64,000 nucleotides of DNA from Hohaiivirga grylli (lineage in GTDB: Bacteria > Pseudomonadota > Alphaproteobacteria > Rhizobiales > Beijerinckiaceae): NCBI RefSeq assembly GCF_039655745.1, contig NZ_JBBYXI010000003.1:310001-374000 (forward strand), read 5' to 3'. Below, piece by piece: positions 54,000-62,750 of the stretch (positions within the stretch are counted from its first letter, which is position 1; the number at the start of each line of letters is the position of its first letter). Position numbers and translations under genes: made by a program. A model generated the notes under the pieces. The model was given only the letters and a program-made list of their open reading frames with translations, was not told the DNA's origin and ran no database searches.

Positions 54000-54028
54000 T
54001 TGACCCGTTTTAAACAAATCGCTACGTT
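54000..54028 (+). promoter_or_regulatory. Candidate promoter of the ilvBH operon
   Basis: TTGACC (54000-54005), a 17-bp spacer and TACGTT (54023-54028) give a sigma70-like promoter. The implied start near 54035 would place the leader peptide ATG about 25 nt into the transcript, as expected for an attenuated operon. Confidence 0.5.
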
Positions 54029-54060
54029 TCCACGCAACTTTAATTCTCAGAGCGGCAAAA

Positions 54061-54111
54061 ATGCGCATTGTTCTTATCGTGATTAGAAAGCCATCGACGG
54101 AGCGGGTGTGA
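54061..54111 (+). CDS. ilv leader peptide (attenuator)
   Basis: A 16-codon frame, MRIVLIVIRKPSTERV then TGA. Six consecutive codons, third to eighth, encode Ile, Val, Leu, Ile, Val and Ile, the three end products of the pathway downstream. It lies between a candidate promoter and an intrinsic terminator, in front of ilvB. Ribosome stalling at these codons when charged Ile, Val or Leu tRNA is scarce should allow read-through. A weak GAGCGG upstream may be the ribosome-binding site. The frame is too short for homology, but composition and position are strong evidence. Confidence 0.75.
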   Translation: MRIVLIVIRKPSTERV

Positions 54112-54160
54112 CCCGAAACTCTGGCGGTGGCGTGTAGGCTCCTCTTAGGGGCCTTTTTTA
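54099..54160 (+). promoter_or_regulatory. Attenuator: terminator hairpin with alternative antiterminator pairing
   Basis: The terminator stem AGGCTCC-TCTTA-GGGGCCT (54136-54154, one G-T pair) is followed by a T run. GGAGC (54099-54103), within the end of the leader frame, can instead pair with GCTCC (54138-54142) and would disrupt the terminator. A third hairpin, CGGGT-GTG-ACCCG (54103-54115), could sequester that region. These mutually exclusive pairings were found by eye and have not been energy-calculated. Confidence 0.65.
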
Positions 54161-54219
54161 TTGGCTAAATCAATACTGATAGATGATAAGACAAGCAGGA
54201 AAAGAGGACGGAGCGGACA

Positions 54220-55980
54220 ATGAGCGAGACGATGACCGGAGCCGAAATGATTATAGAAGCCTTGGTTGACCAAGGTGTTGAAGTGATATTCGGTTACCCC
54301 GGGGGCTCCGTGCTACCTATCTATGACGAGTTGTTCCAGCAGAACAAAATCCGCCATATCCTCGTTCGTCATGAGCAGGCTGCTGTCCATGCTGCTGAGG
54401 GGTATGCCCGTTCAACGGGTAAGGTTGGCTGTGTTCTGGTTACTTCCGGTCCCGGTGCGACCAATGCTGTCACAGGGCTGGCCGATGCCATGCTCGACTC
54501 TATCCCGATCGTTTGTCTCTCGGGACAGGTTCCGACACATCTGATTGGGTCTGATGCGTTTCAGGAATGCGATACCGTTGGCGTTACACGTCACTGCACA
54601 AAGCATAACTATCTGGTCAAAAAGATCGAAGATCTGCCGCGCGTTCTTCATGAGGCCTTTTATGTTGCTGCAAACGGCCGCCCCGGGCCTGTTGTTGTTG
54701 ATTTGCCGAAAGATATTCAGTTTGCAAAGGGGCAGTATGCTCCACCAGCAGATAACAAGCATAAGACCTATAAGCCCATTTTGAAGGGTGATATGCAGCG
54801 TATTGAGGCGGCAGTTGACCTGATGATTTCAGCAAAGCGCCCAATCCTGTATACAGGTGGTGGGGTCATCAATTCCGGTCCTAGAGCTGCAGAGCTTTTG
54901 CGTGAACTGGCCCATATGACAGGATTTGCAGTTACATCAACCTTGATGGGGCTCGGAGCTTATCCTGCTTCTGATCCGCAATTTCTGGGTATGCTGGGTA
55001 TGCACGGTACCTTTGAGGCTAATAATGCCATGCATGATTGTGATGTTATGGTTGCAATCGGTGCACGGTTTGATGATCGTGTCACGGGACGGCTGGATGC
55101 CTTTGCTCCGGGTTCAAAGAAGATTCATATTGATATTGACCCGTCTTCAATCAATAAGAATGTCCGCGTTGATATCCCGATCCTCGGTGATTGTGCGCAT
55201 GTTCTTGAAGACATGATCTCTGTCTGGAAAAGCAAAAATCCGCAGCAGGATAAGTCAGCTATGAAGGCTTGGAATGCGCAGATTGAGCAGTGGCGCAGTC
55301 GCAACTGTCTTGCCTATCATAATTCCAAAGATGTCATTAAGCCTCAATACGCGTTGCAGCGTTTGCAGGAGCTGACAAAGGATCGTGATACTTATTTCAC
55401 AACTGAAGTTGGCCAGCATCAGATGTGGGCAGCACAGTTTCTGAAGTTTGAAGAGCCAAACCGGTTTATGACTTCAGGTGGTCTGGGAACCATGGGTTAT
55501 GGCTTCCCGTCAGCTGTTGGTGTCCAGCTGGCCCATCCAGAGGCCCTCGTTATTGATATTGCCGGTGAAGCCTCCATTCAGATGAATATTCAGGAGCTGT
55601 CGACTGCCATGCAGTTTATGCTGCCGGTTAAGATATTCATTCTGAATAACCAGTACATGGGTATGGTTCGTCAGTGGCAGGAGCTGCTGCATGGTGGCCG
55701 GTACTCGCATTCCTACAGTGAATCTTTGCCTGACTTCGTGAAGCTTGCTGAGGCTTATGGTGCAGTTGGTATTCGCTGCGATAATCCGGAAAATCTTGAT
55801 GCGTCTATCATGCAGATGATTGATACGAACAAGCCGGTTATCTTCGATTGTGTTGTCGATCCGAATGAAAACTGCTTCCCGATGATCCCATCGGGTAAGG
55901 CTCATAATGATATGATCCTGGGTGATGCTGTGAAGGATATTGGTTCTATCATTGGTGAAGAAGGCAAGAAGCTCGTTTAA
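54220..55980 (+). CDS. ilvB: Acetolactate synthase, large catalytic subunit
   Basis: A 586-residue thiamine diphosphate enzyme making acetolactate or acetohydroxybutyrate for valine, leucine and isoleucine. Landmarks are FGYPGGSVLPIYDEL, the cofactor-activating Glu in LVRHEQAAVHAAEGYAR, GPGATNAVTGLADA, FQECDTVGVTRHCTKHNYLV, and the TPP-binding GEASIQMNIQEL followed by LNNQYMGMVRQWQEL. The ATG is preceded by GAGGACGGAG. It is the first structural gene after the attenuator. Its regulatory subunit gene ilvH is separated from it by a glutathione-transferase-like gene. Confidence 0.96.
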   Translation: MSETMTGAEMIIEALVDQGVEVIFGYPGGSVLPIYDELFQQNKIRHILVRHEQAAVHAAEGYARSTGKVGCVLVTSGPGATNAVTGLADAMLDSIPIVCLSGQVPTHLIGSDAFQECDTVGVTRHCTKHNYLVKKIEDLPRVLHEAFYVAANGRPGPVVVDLPKDIQFAKGQYAPPADNKHKTYKPILKGDMQRIEAAVDLMISAKRPILYTGGGVINSGPRAAELLRELAHMTGFAVTSTLMGLGAYPASDPQFLGMLGMHGTFEANNAMHDCDVMVAIGARFDDRVTGRLDAFAPGSKKIHIDIDPSSINKNVRVDIPILGDCAHVLEDMISVWKSKNPQQDKSAMKAWNAQIEQWRSRNCLAYHNSKDVIKPQYALQRLQELTKDRDTYFTTEVGQHQMWAAQFLKFEEPNRFMTSGGLGTMGYGFPSAVGVQLAHPEALVIDIAGEASIQMNIQELSTAMQFMLPVKIFILNNQYMGMVRQWQELLHGGRYSHSYSESLPDFVKLAEAYGAVGIRCDNPENLDASIMQMIDTNKPVIFDCVVDPNENCFPMIPSGKAHNDMILGDAVKDIGSIIGEEGKKLV

Positions 55981-56008
55981 GAGTGGCTGATCCGCTTGGG
56001 AGGAATCA

Positions 56009-56686
56009 ATGCCGACACTAGTTATTGGTAATAAATGTTATTCATCATGGTCCTTACGCCCTTGGCTGCTTCTGCGGCAGCTGGGAAAGGACTTTGATGA
56101 AGTCATAATTCCACTCGATACGCCGCAAACACGGGCTGAGATGCTGAAGTACAGCGAGACTGCGCGCGTCCCCGTATTGAAAGATGGTGATATAACCGTT
56201 TGGGATAGTATCGCCATTATGGAATATGCCGCAGATGCCTGGCAGTTACCTGTCTGGCCTGCAAAGCAAGCTTCTCGTGCTATGGCGCGAGCTGTTTCAG
56301 CTGAAATGCACTCTGGTTTTACAGGGCTTCGCAGCGCATGCCCCATGAACCTTGGTAAGAGATATGCCCGGAAAGATCGTGGTGCTGCGGTTGCGGCAGA
56401 TGTTGCTCGTATTGAGAGTATCTTCCGCACTGCGCGTCAGGCACATCAGGCAGAAGGGCCTTTTCTGTTTGGTCAGTTCTCTGCCGCCGATGCGATGTTT
56501 GCACCCGTTGTGACACGGCTTGATACTTATAATATCCCGGTTTCTGATGATACGCGTCAGTATATGGATACAATCCTTTCCCTGCCTGCTTTTAAAGAGT
56601 GGCTGGCCGCTGGCCTGAAGGAAACATGGATTGTACCAAGTGATGAAGTTGATGAAGAACCAACCGAAATTTTGCGGAAACTGTGA
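56009..56686 (+). CDS. Glutathione S-transferase family protein
   Basis: A 225-residue cytosolic GST-fold protein. The thioredoxin-like N-terminal domain has NKCYSSWSLRPWLLLRQ, whose serine pair is the probable glutathione-activating site. ETARVPVLKDGDITVWDSIAIMEYA is the gamma-Glu-binding cis-Pro/Asp-Ser motif. The helical C-terminal domain has FLFGQFSAADAMFAPVVTRL. It resembles bacterial zeta- or beta-like GSTs of unknown substrate. It lies between ilvB and ilvH on the same strand, 28 bp after ilvB, and its stop overlaps the region just before ilvH, so it is probably cotranscribed. Why it sits in the operon is unclear. Confidence 0.85.
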   Translation: MPTLVIGNKCYSSWSLRPWLLLRQLGKDFDEVIIPLDTPQTRAEMLKYSETARVPVLKDGDITVWDSIAIMEYAADAWQLPVWPAKQASRAMARAVSAEMHSGFTGLRSACPMNLGKRYARKDRGAAVAADVARIESIFRTARQAHQAEGPFLFGQFSAADAMFAPVVTRLDTYNIPVSDDTRQYMDTILSLPAFKEWLAAGLKETWIVPSDEVDEEPTEILRKL

Positions 56687-56706
56687 CGTCAGGAATGGAT
56701 AGAAAC

Positions 56707-57249
56707 ATGAATGCGATGAACACCCACTATCCGGAAGCAACTTTTGAGGAGCCGATTAACCGGCACACTCTGGCGGTTATCGTTGATAACGAACCGGGGG
56801 TTCTAGCCCGTATTGCAGGAATGTTCTCTGGTCGTGGCTATAATATCGAAAGCCTGACTGTTACAGAGACAGAGCATGAGAGACATATCTCCCGTATTAC
56901 AATTGTTACAGCGGGAACGCAGGCAATCATCCAGCAGATCAAGAGTCAGCTGCACAGACTTGTACCCGTTCATCGTGTCGTTGATCTGACAATGAACGGT
57001 GCGCCTATTGAGCGTGAAGTTTGTCTGGTCAAAGTCATTGGCAAGGGGGAGCATCGTGTTGAAGCTATGCGTCTTGCTTCGGCCTTTGGCGCTAAAACCC
57101 TCGATGCGACACTTGAGTCATTTATTTTTGAACTGACAGGGAATACGGATGAGGTTGATCGGTTTATTCGCATGATGACAGCCGTCGGCCTTTCTGAAGT
57201 TTCCCGTACGGGTATTGCAGCCATGGCGCGAGGAATGGCCGAGGCGTGA
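56707..57249 (+). CDS. ilvH: Acetolactate synthase, small regulatory subunit
   Basis: A 180-residue subunit that raises activity and confers valine feedback inhibition. The N-terminal ACT domain has HTLAVIVDNEPGVLARIAGMFSGRGYNIESLTV. The C-terminal domain has REVCLVKVIGKGEHRVEAMRLA and ends VSRTGIAAMARG. The ATG at 56707 is chosen because AGGAATGG lies about eight bases upstream; a GTG at 56683 and an ATG at 56695 are alternatives. ilvC follows after 176 bp. Confidence 0.95.
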   Translation: MNAMNTHYPEATFEEPINRHTLAVIVDNEPGVLARIAGMFSGRGYNIESLTVTETEHERHISRITIVTAGTQAIIQQIKSQLHRLVPVHRVVDLTMNGAPIEREVCLVKVIGKGEHRVEAMRLASAFGAKTLDATLESFIFELTGNTDEVDRFIRMMTAVGLSEVSRTGIAAMARGMAEA

Positions 57250-57425
57250 AGAAGCCGGTTGAAAAGAACCGGCGGTGAAAGAATTTGGCATTTTATGTCA
57301 ATTTAAAGCTTGCTGATGTTGTTTTATTTTTCTAATTCAGCAAGTTTGGATTAATCATTGCGCTGAATGTTGTTTTCAGTGTGCCACAACGAGAGCTGAT
57401 GCTCTCATAAGAAGAGGAAGAAACC
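57250..57425 (+). other. ilvH-ilvC spacer with two inverted repeats
   Basis: CCGGTT-GAAAAG-AACCGG lies just past the ilvH stop. CTTGCTGA (57309-57316) pairs with TCAGCAAG (57337-57344) across a T-rich loop of 20 nt. Neither is a clean intrinsic terminator. They may partly uncouple ilvC from ilvBH or bind a regulator. Confidence 0.4.
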
Positions 57426-58445
57426 ATGCGCGTCTATTATGATCGCGATGCTGATATCAATCTGATCAAGGGCAAGAAAGTTGCTATTGTTGGTTATGGC
57501 AGTCAGGGGCACGCGCATGCTCTCAATCTGCGCGATTCCGGTGTGAAGGAAGTCGCAGTTGCTCTTCGTAAGGGCTCTTCTTCTGCAGCCAAGGCTGAGA
57601 AGGAAGGCTTCAAGGTCATGGACGTATCAGAAGCCGCAAAGTGGGCTGATGTTGTCATGATGCTGACACCTGATGAACTTCAGGGCGATATCTATCGTGA
57701 TCACCTGCATGAAAACATGAAGCAGGGTGCTGCCCTCATGTTTGCTCATGGTCTGAACGTTCACTTCAACCTGATTGAACCACGTGCTGATCTTGACGTT
57801 CTCATGATTGCTCCAAAGGGTCCTGGTCACACAGTTCGCTCAGAATATCTGCGTGGTGGTGGTGTTCCAACTCTCATGGCTATCTGGCGTGATGCTTCCG
57901 GCAATGCCCATGATCTTGCCCTGTCTTACGCTTCTGCCAATGGCGGCGGCCGTGCTGGCATTATTGAGACAACCTTTAAGGAAGAGTGTGAAACCGATCT
58001 GTTCGGTGAGCAGGCTGTTCTTTGTGGTGGTCTGGTTGAACTCATCCGCGCTGGTTTCGAAACACTGACTGAAGCCGGTTATGCTCCGGAAATGGCTTAC
58101 TTCGAATGTCTGCACGAAATGAAGCTGATTGTTGACCTGATTTATGAAGGCGGCATCGCCAACATGAACTACTCAATCTCCAACACAGCTGAATATGGTG
58201 AGTATGTCACTGGTCCACGCATCATCACACCTGAAACAAAGGCTGAGATGAAGCGCGTTCTCACAGACATCCAGAATGGTCACTTCACACGTGACTGGAT
58301 GCTTGAAAACAAGGTCAACCAGACATCCTTCAAAGCTATTCGTGCCCGCAATGACAGTCACCCAATCGAACAGGTTGGTGCTCGTCTTCGGGACATGATG
58401 CCTTGGATCAAGGAAAAGGCTCTGGTCGACAAGAACAAGAACTAA
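57426..58445 (+). CDS. ilvC: Ketol-acid reductoisomerase, class I
   Basis: A 339-residue NADPH and Mg-dependent enzyme carrying out the second common step of branched-chain amino acid synthesis. The Rossmann loop is VAIVGYGSQGHAHALNLRDSG, and LRKGSSSAAKAEKEGF carries the cofactor-specificity residues. The metal site includes TTFKEECETDLFGEQAVLCGG. The short length identifies class I. The start has AAGAGGAAG upstream. Confidence 0.97.
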   Translation: MRVYYDRDADINLIKGKKVAIVGYGSQGHAHALNLRDSGVKEVAVALRKGSSSAAKAEKEGFKVMDVSEAAKWADVVMMLTPDELQGDIYRDHLHENMKQGAALMFAHGLNVHFNLIEPRADLDVLMIAPKGPGHTVRSEYLRGGGVPTLMAIWRDASGNAHDLALSYASANGGGRAGIIETTFKEECETDLFGEQAVLCGGLVELIRAGFETLTEAGYAPEMAYFECLHEMKLIVDLIYEGGIANMNYSISNTAEYGEYVTGPRIITPETKAEMKRVLTDIQNGHFTRDWMLENKVNQTSFKAIRARNDSHPIEQVGARLRDMMPWIKEKALVDKNKN

Positions 58446-58474
58446 TCAGCTCCAAGGACTAATCAGTTCTGTGA

Positions 58475-58502
58475 GAAACCCCGCTTCATGCGGGGTTTTT
58501 TA
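58475..58502 (+). terminator. Intrinsic terminator after ilvC
   Basis: AAACCCCGC-TTCAT-GCGGGGTTTTTT is a perfect hairpin with a T run. It ends at the stop codon of the convergent DedA gene. Confidence 0.9.
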
Positions 58503-59018
58503 TGCCATCAGCCAGGTCAGGCCTAAGCCCGGAATGAGCAGGCCAATTGCCCAGATGATTGCCGATGCCACGTTGGCGATCATGAAAGGGATAAACGGCA
58601 TTGTGAATATACCGGCAAAAAGTGGGACAACGGCTCTGAATGGACCAAAAAAACGCCCGATAAAAACAGCCCATATACCGTGTTTTTGGATGAAAGCTGA
58701 GCCTTTCTCTACCATCTGTGGGTTACGAGAAAGGGGCCAGACACGGAAGACAGCGTATTTATAATATTTGGCAATTTCGTAGGAGACCCAATCACCAAGT
58801 GTTGCGCCAAGAGCTGCTGCTCCGGCGATCGGCCAAAAGTCCAGATTTGCGGATGCAATCAGGGCACCAAGCGCCAGAAGAATTGTCGAGGCTGGTATGA
58901 CAAGTGAGACAACAGCCAGAGATTCTCCAAATGCCAGTAACCCGCATACCAGAGGCGCAAGATGAGCATTATGCTGCACAAACAAGATAACCGGATCTGT
59001 GAAACTCTTGATGTCCAT
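58500..59018 (-). CDS. DedA-family membrane protein
   Basis: A 172-residue inner-membrane protein with about four to five helices. The conserved segments LAFGESLAVVSLVIPASTILLALG, GAALGATLGDWVSYEIAKYYK, FIGRFFGPFRAVVPLFAGI and MPFIPFMIANVASAIIWA define the DedA (SNARE-associated) family. Members are linked to undecaprenyl phosphate or phospholipid flipping and envelope homeostasis. The precise substrate is not readable here. It converges with ilvC. Confidence 0.9.
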   Translation of the reverse strand: MDIKSFTDPVILFVQHNAHLAPLVCGLLAFGESLAVVSLVIPASTILLALGALIASANLDFWPIAGAAALGATLGDWVSYEIAKYYKYAVFRVWPLSRNPQMVEKGSAFIQKHGIWAVFIGRFFGPFRAVVPLFAGIFTMPFIPFMIANVASAIIWAIGLLIPGLGLTWLMA

Positions 59019-59183
59019 TGGGCCTCTGAAAACGCTGGAAGAGCAAATTCTTTTGCTTTACGCTAAAAAATACAATTGCTGAGATAATGTTCTTAGCATT
59101 AGAAAACATTGTTATTATATGTCGATACTCTAGGTAGAAGCTTCAACAGGGCTTTGTGTCTTTTCAAAGAACTTCAAAAATAT

Positions 59184-60044
59184 ATGAGTGAAATCATGAA
59201 TATTCTGTCTATCCAGTCGCACGTCGCTTATGGCCATGTTGGTAATGCTTCTGCTGTTTTTCCAATGCAACGACTGGGTGTCGAAGTCTGGCCCATTCAT
59301 ACTGTGCAGTTCTCAAACCATACCGGTTATGGTGACTGGAAGGGCCGTGTATTTGATGGGCACTCGATCGAAGAGCTAATTGACGGAATTAGTGACCGTG
59401 GTGTCCTTGGTTCATGTGATGGTGTCTTGTCAGGCTATATGGGGTCTGCCGATATCGGGACAGCCATTTTATCTGCGGTCAGCCGGGTTAAAAAAGCAAA
59501 CCCGAAAGCCTTGTATTGCTGTGATCCGGTCATTGGTGATGTTGGTCGCGGTATCTTCGTCCGTCCGGGTATTCCCGAGTTTATGCGTGATAAAGCTGTC
59601 CCGATGGCTGATATCATGACTCCAAACCATTTCGAGCTTGAGAATTTAACCGGAATGGAAGTCAAGACGATTGATCAGCTTAAGCTTGCAATCACAACTC
59701 TATCATCAATTGGCCCCAAGGTTGTTCTGGTGACATCGGTCAACACGGCAGACACTCCAAGTGATCAGATTGATCTGGTGGCTGGTGAGGGAGGCCGGTT
59801 CTGGCGCGTTCGCACACCAAAGCTTGATTTGAGCATCAATGGTGCAGGTGATGCCATTTCAGCCTTATTCTTTGTTCATTATATGCGTAGTGCTTCAGCA
59901 GGTGTCGCTGTGGCAGAAGCAGCCTCTTCTGTTTATGGGCTCCTGAAAAAGACAAAAGAAGCTGGAGCCCGTGAGATTCTGACCGTATCGGCGCAGGATG
60001 AGTTTGTAACACCAAGCAACCGCTTTGATGCCGTGGAGATATAG
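59184..60044 (+). CDS. pdxY: Pyridoxal kinase
   Basis: A 286-residue ribokinase-superfamily enzyme salvaging vitamin B6. It begins ILSIQSHVAYGHVGNASAVFPMQRLG, followed by VQFSNHTGYGDWKG, CCDPVIGDVGRGIFV, TPNHFELENLTG and the catalytic NGAGDAISALFF motif (Asp as base). PdxY in E. coli is 287 residues, which supports this start; an ATG four codons later is possible. PhzF and NUDIX genes follow in tight spacing, suggesting an operon. Confidence 0.93.
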   Translation: MSEIMNILSIQSHVAYGHVGNASAVFPMQRLGVEVWPIHTVQFSNHTGYGDWKGRVFDGHSIEELIDGISDRGVLGSCDGVLSGYMGSADIGTAILSAVSRVKKANPKALYCCDPVIGDVGRGIFVRPGIPEFMRDKAVPMADIMTPNHFELENLTGMEVKTIDQLKLAITTLSSIGPKVVLVTSVNTADTPSDQIDLVAGEGGRFWRVRTPKLDLSINGAGDAISALFFVHYMRSASAGVAVAEAASSVYGLLKKTKEAGAREILTVSAQDEFVTPSNRFDAVEI

Positions 60045-60048
60045 TGAA

Positions 60049-60957
60049 ATGGGCTCTCGTCGTTATGTCATTCTTGATGTCTTCACCCAAAATAGCCTGA
60101 CAGGTAATCCTCTGGCCGTGGTTCTTGATAGCGATGGTCTTAATGATCAGGATATGCAGGCCATTGCGCAGGAGTTTAATCTCTCTGAAACGGTCTTTGT
60201 TTTACCTGATACATCTGGGCGGAAACGTGCACAATTACGCATATTTACACCCGGTATGGAATTGCCTTTTGCAGGCCACCCAACCGTTGGGACAGCTTTT
60301 TTACTTGCGTCAATTGATCAGCAGGGTCAGCCAGGTAGTGTTGCTTTTGGGCTCGATGAGAAAATTGGTACAATCAATTGTGCTGTTGATGTTGAAAGTG
60401 CTGAAAAAGGTTTTGCCCGCTTCCGCCTGCCTCAGCACGCTGAGCGCTGGGGTGAGGGAAGAGATATTGCGGCTTGTGCCTGGGCACTTGGACTAGAGCC
60501 AAAAGATATTGGTTTTGATCGACATGAGCCAAGCCGATATACGGCTGGTGTCACATATGATTTTATCCCTGTCGTATCAGTTGAAGCTCTCTCACGGATT
60601 AAAATCAATAATGAGGCCTTTGATAAGGTCTTTGGTGATGATGGTCGTGGTTCTATTTATGCCTATAGTCGCGATGGCTCCGGGACAGACAGGCGTTTCA
60701 GGGCGAGAATGTTTACGACTGGGATGGGCTTCAGTGAAGACCCTGCAACTGGTTCAGCGGTTGCTGCTTTTACAGGTGCTTTAATGCAGTTTGAACCTAT
60801 GGGAGATGGCAAACATAATTTTGCAATCGGGCAGGGGTTTGAAATGGGTCGTCCAAGTGAGCTTGCCCTTGAAATGGTGCTTGAGAATGGTGCTGTAAGC
60901 TACTCTGAAATTGGAGGTTATGCTGTTGTGACAGCACGGGGTGAGTTAGTGTTATGA
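60049..60957 (+). CDS. PhzF-family isomerase-like protein
   Basis: A 302-residue protein of the PhzF/diaminopimelate-epimerase fold. The N-terminal segment FTQNSLTGNPLAVVLDS and the catalytic Glu region LSETVFVLP are typical, as are TPGMELPFAGHPTVGTAF and GFSEDPATGSAVAAF near the second half-site. Most members are uncharacterised isomerases acting on small molecules. The substrate is unknown. It starts four bases after pdxY, and its stop overlaps the NUDIX start as ATGA. Confidence 0.88.
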   Translation: MGSRRYVILDVFTQNSLTGNPLAVVLDSDGLNDQDMQAIAQEFNLSETVFVLPDTSGRKRAQLRIFTPGMELPFAGHPTVGTAFLLASIDQQGQPGSVAFGLDEKIGTINCAVDVESAEKGFARFRLPQHAERWGEGRDIAACAWALGLEPKDIGFDRHEPSRYTAGVTYDFIPVVSVEALSRIKINNEAFDKVFGDDGRGSIYAYSRDGSGTDRRFRARMFTTGMGFSEDPATGSAVAAFTGALMQFEPMGDGKHNFAIGQGFEMGRPSELALEMVLENGAVSYSEIGGYAVVTARGELVL

Positions 60958-61658
60958 CAGATGCTCCTTCGGTTTTATGGGTAAAGAAACTTGATACATG
61001 GGTTGATGATACCTCATGGGAATGGTCTGAACAGAATAGGGCTACCATTGATCTTGCCTGGCAGGAGATCATTAAGAAGAAACCAAAGTTTTTCAATGGC
61101 CAGATATTAATGGCTCGGAATTGGAAAACAGAAGCGGATTGTTCTTCTGCAACCTACTTCAAAACAGATTTTGCCAGTTTTCTGAAATGGTTTGATGAGG
61201 GTATTCCAGATACAGGTATCATCAATGGTTTTGCTCTTGCCGCACTACGCAGCAAAGATGGTGCCTATATCTGTGGTGTGATGGGAGATCATACTGCGAA
61301 TGCAGGGAAAGTTTATTTTCCAGGAGGAACGCCTGATTTAAGTGATATTCGTGAAGGTGGCTTTGTTGATTTTCTCGGGAGTGTTACGCGTGAGCTTGAA
61401 GAAGAGACGGGTCTGACGCCTTCAGATGTCGAGATTTCTGATGACTGGATCGTCGTGACACAAAGCCCATATCTGGTTTATCTGAAACCCATGCAGCTCA
61501 ATGTTGATGCAGACGAGGCGATTGAGCTTTTGATACGCAACATTTCCGCTCAAAAAGATCCTGAACTGTTTGGTTTCAAAGCCATTCGCTCAATGGCAGA
61601 TGTTAATGAAACCGTGACGCCTTACCTCCATACGTTTTTCAAGAAGATATTCGAATAA
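60954..61658 (+). CDS. NUDIX hydrolase family protein
   Basis: A 234-residue protein. A NUDIX core is seen at about residues 85-215, with GKVYFPGGTPDLSDIREGG and VTRELEEETGLTP carrying the REL-EE-TG part of the Nudix box; the stretch between is longer than the canonical 23-residue box. The N-terminal region of about 80 residues resembles that of larger uncharacterised NUDIX proteins. It would hydrolyse a nucleoside diphosphate linked to another moiety. It is translationally coupled to the PhzF-like gene. Confidence 0.8.
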   Translation: MTDAPSVLWVKKLDTWVDDTSWEWSEQNRATIDLAWQEIIKKKPKFFNGQILMARNWKTEADCSSATYFKTDFASFLKWFDEGIPDTGIINGFALAALRSKDGAYICGVMGDHTANAGKVYFPGGTPDLSDIREGGFVDFLGSVTRELEEETGLTPSDVEISDDWIVVTQSPYLVYLKPMQLNVDADEAIELLIRNISAQKDPELFGFKAIRSMADVNETVTPYLHTFFKKIFE

Positions 61659-61671
61659 GGCTGATATGGGC

Positions 61672-62502
61672 CTAGGTGGTTTTGTTTCTTAAATAGTTCA
61701 ATACGGGGCTTAGGGCATTTACCAGCTGTGTTGCCAGAACATTCTGTTCTGTAACAGTTTCCTGCGTTTCAAATTCTGAAATCTCCAGTCCAATGATATC
61801 ACCTCGTGTTGCAAGCGCATCAAATACTGAGTGTAGTTGTGCCATGGTGATACCATTGGGGCAGACGTATTCTGCGGGTAATTCACTTGGGTCAAAGACA
61901 TCGCAGTCAATGTGAATATAGACAGGTCTGCCAGCCAAGGCATCCAGCATACTTTGTGGATTGAGCTCTGATGGTGAAAGAGCAGGGAGGGCGGCTTTGG
62001 AGATCAGTTCCTGTTCTGGCGGATCGATATCACGAGCGCCAGCCAGTGCAATATTCTCAAGCTTTAAACCTTTTCCCAAACCGCTTTCCCAAAGTCCGGC
62101 GGCCGCAGCCAGTACCATTCCTCCCAGATAACCGCTTGCCGTATTTTCGGGAGTGTTCAGATCAGGGTGCGCATCAAACCAGATTATGCAGGCGTCCGGG
62201 TATTGTTGCGCAATAACCGGAATTGTCGCCAAAGCTGCGGTGCAGCGTGGAATTGTTGTGACAGGTATCGTGCCATTTTCTACAATGGCTGCAAGATGCT
62301 CTGAAAGCTCCCTTAAACCTGCTCTTGATGCCTTAAGCTCTGCCTCCCATCCTTCATAGGCAGCAGGTGTAGATTTGCCAATAATTTCTGGCTGGAGAGT
62401 AAGGTACTTTGCAAGCTTCTTTGCAAGTGCGCGTGCGCCCGGTGTGCCTTTACCATTGCGATCGCCACAACGTCCCTGAAATGTTGTTAATGTAATTGCC
62501 AT
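61672..62502 (-). CDS. Arginase/agmatinase-fold protein with atypical metal site
   Basis: A 276-residue ureohydrolase-family protein. WFDAHPDLNTPE and HIDCDVFDPSELP are the second and third metal-binding motifs. The first motif, normally GGDHS and binding manganese through His, reads IPRCTAA here, so that ligand is missing. A true arginase or agmatinase activity is therefore doubtful. The ATG at 62502 follows GGGAGTG; an upstream ATG would add 11 residues without homology. It converges with the NUDIX gene and diverges from the carboxyltransferase gene. Confidence 0.8.
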   Translation of the reverse strand: MAITLTTFQGRCGDRNGKGTPGARALAKKLAKYLTLQPEIIGKSTPAAYEGWEAELKASRAGLRELSEHLAAIVENGTIPVTTIPRCTAALATIPVIAQQYPDACIIWFDAHPDLNTPENTASGYLGGMVLAAAAGLWESGLGKGLKLENIALAGARDIDPPEQELISKAALPALSPSELNPQSMLDALAGRPVYIHIDCDVFDPSELPAEYVCPNGITMAQLHSVFDALATRGDIIGLEISEFETQETVTEQNVLATQLVNALSPVLNYLRNKTT

Positions 62503-62750
62503 AATACACTCCCGATCGGCGGCTAAATGCCACAAGCTTTGCTATGAGTAAGCTCATATATAATTTAATGCAGTCTGTTTTTATCGCCAGACGGCAATGA
62601 GATATTAGAAAAAATATTTTTTATTGCAATTTTTCAGGTGCTTTAAGATTCCACAATCATCAGAAAAAACATCCATTGGGTTGATGGACACGGAAATATA
62701 AAGTGTTACTGTTCTTCCAGTAGAAAATTAGTTTTGTTTTGAGGTTTCTT
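62503..62750. other. Divergent promoter region between arginase-like gene and oadA-like gene
   Basis: The 248-bp stretch holds A+T-rich sequence around 62600-62640 and no supported gene. Promoters for both divergent genes should lie here but were not assigned. Confidence 0.3.

Noticed and set aside
54412..55905. Several antisense frames inside ilvB
   Set aside because: No ribosome-binding sites or homology; shadows of the coding strand.
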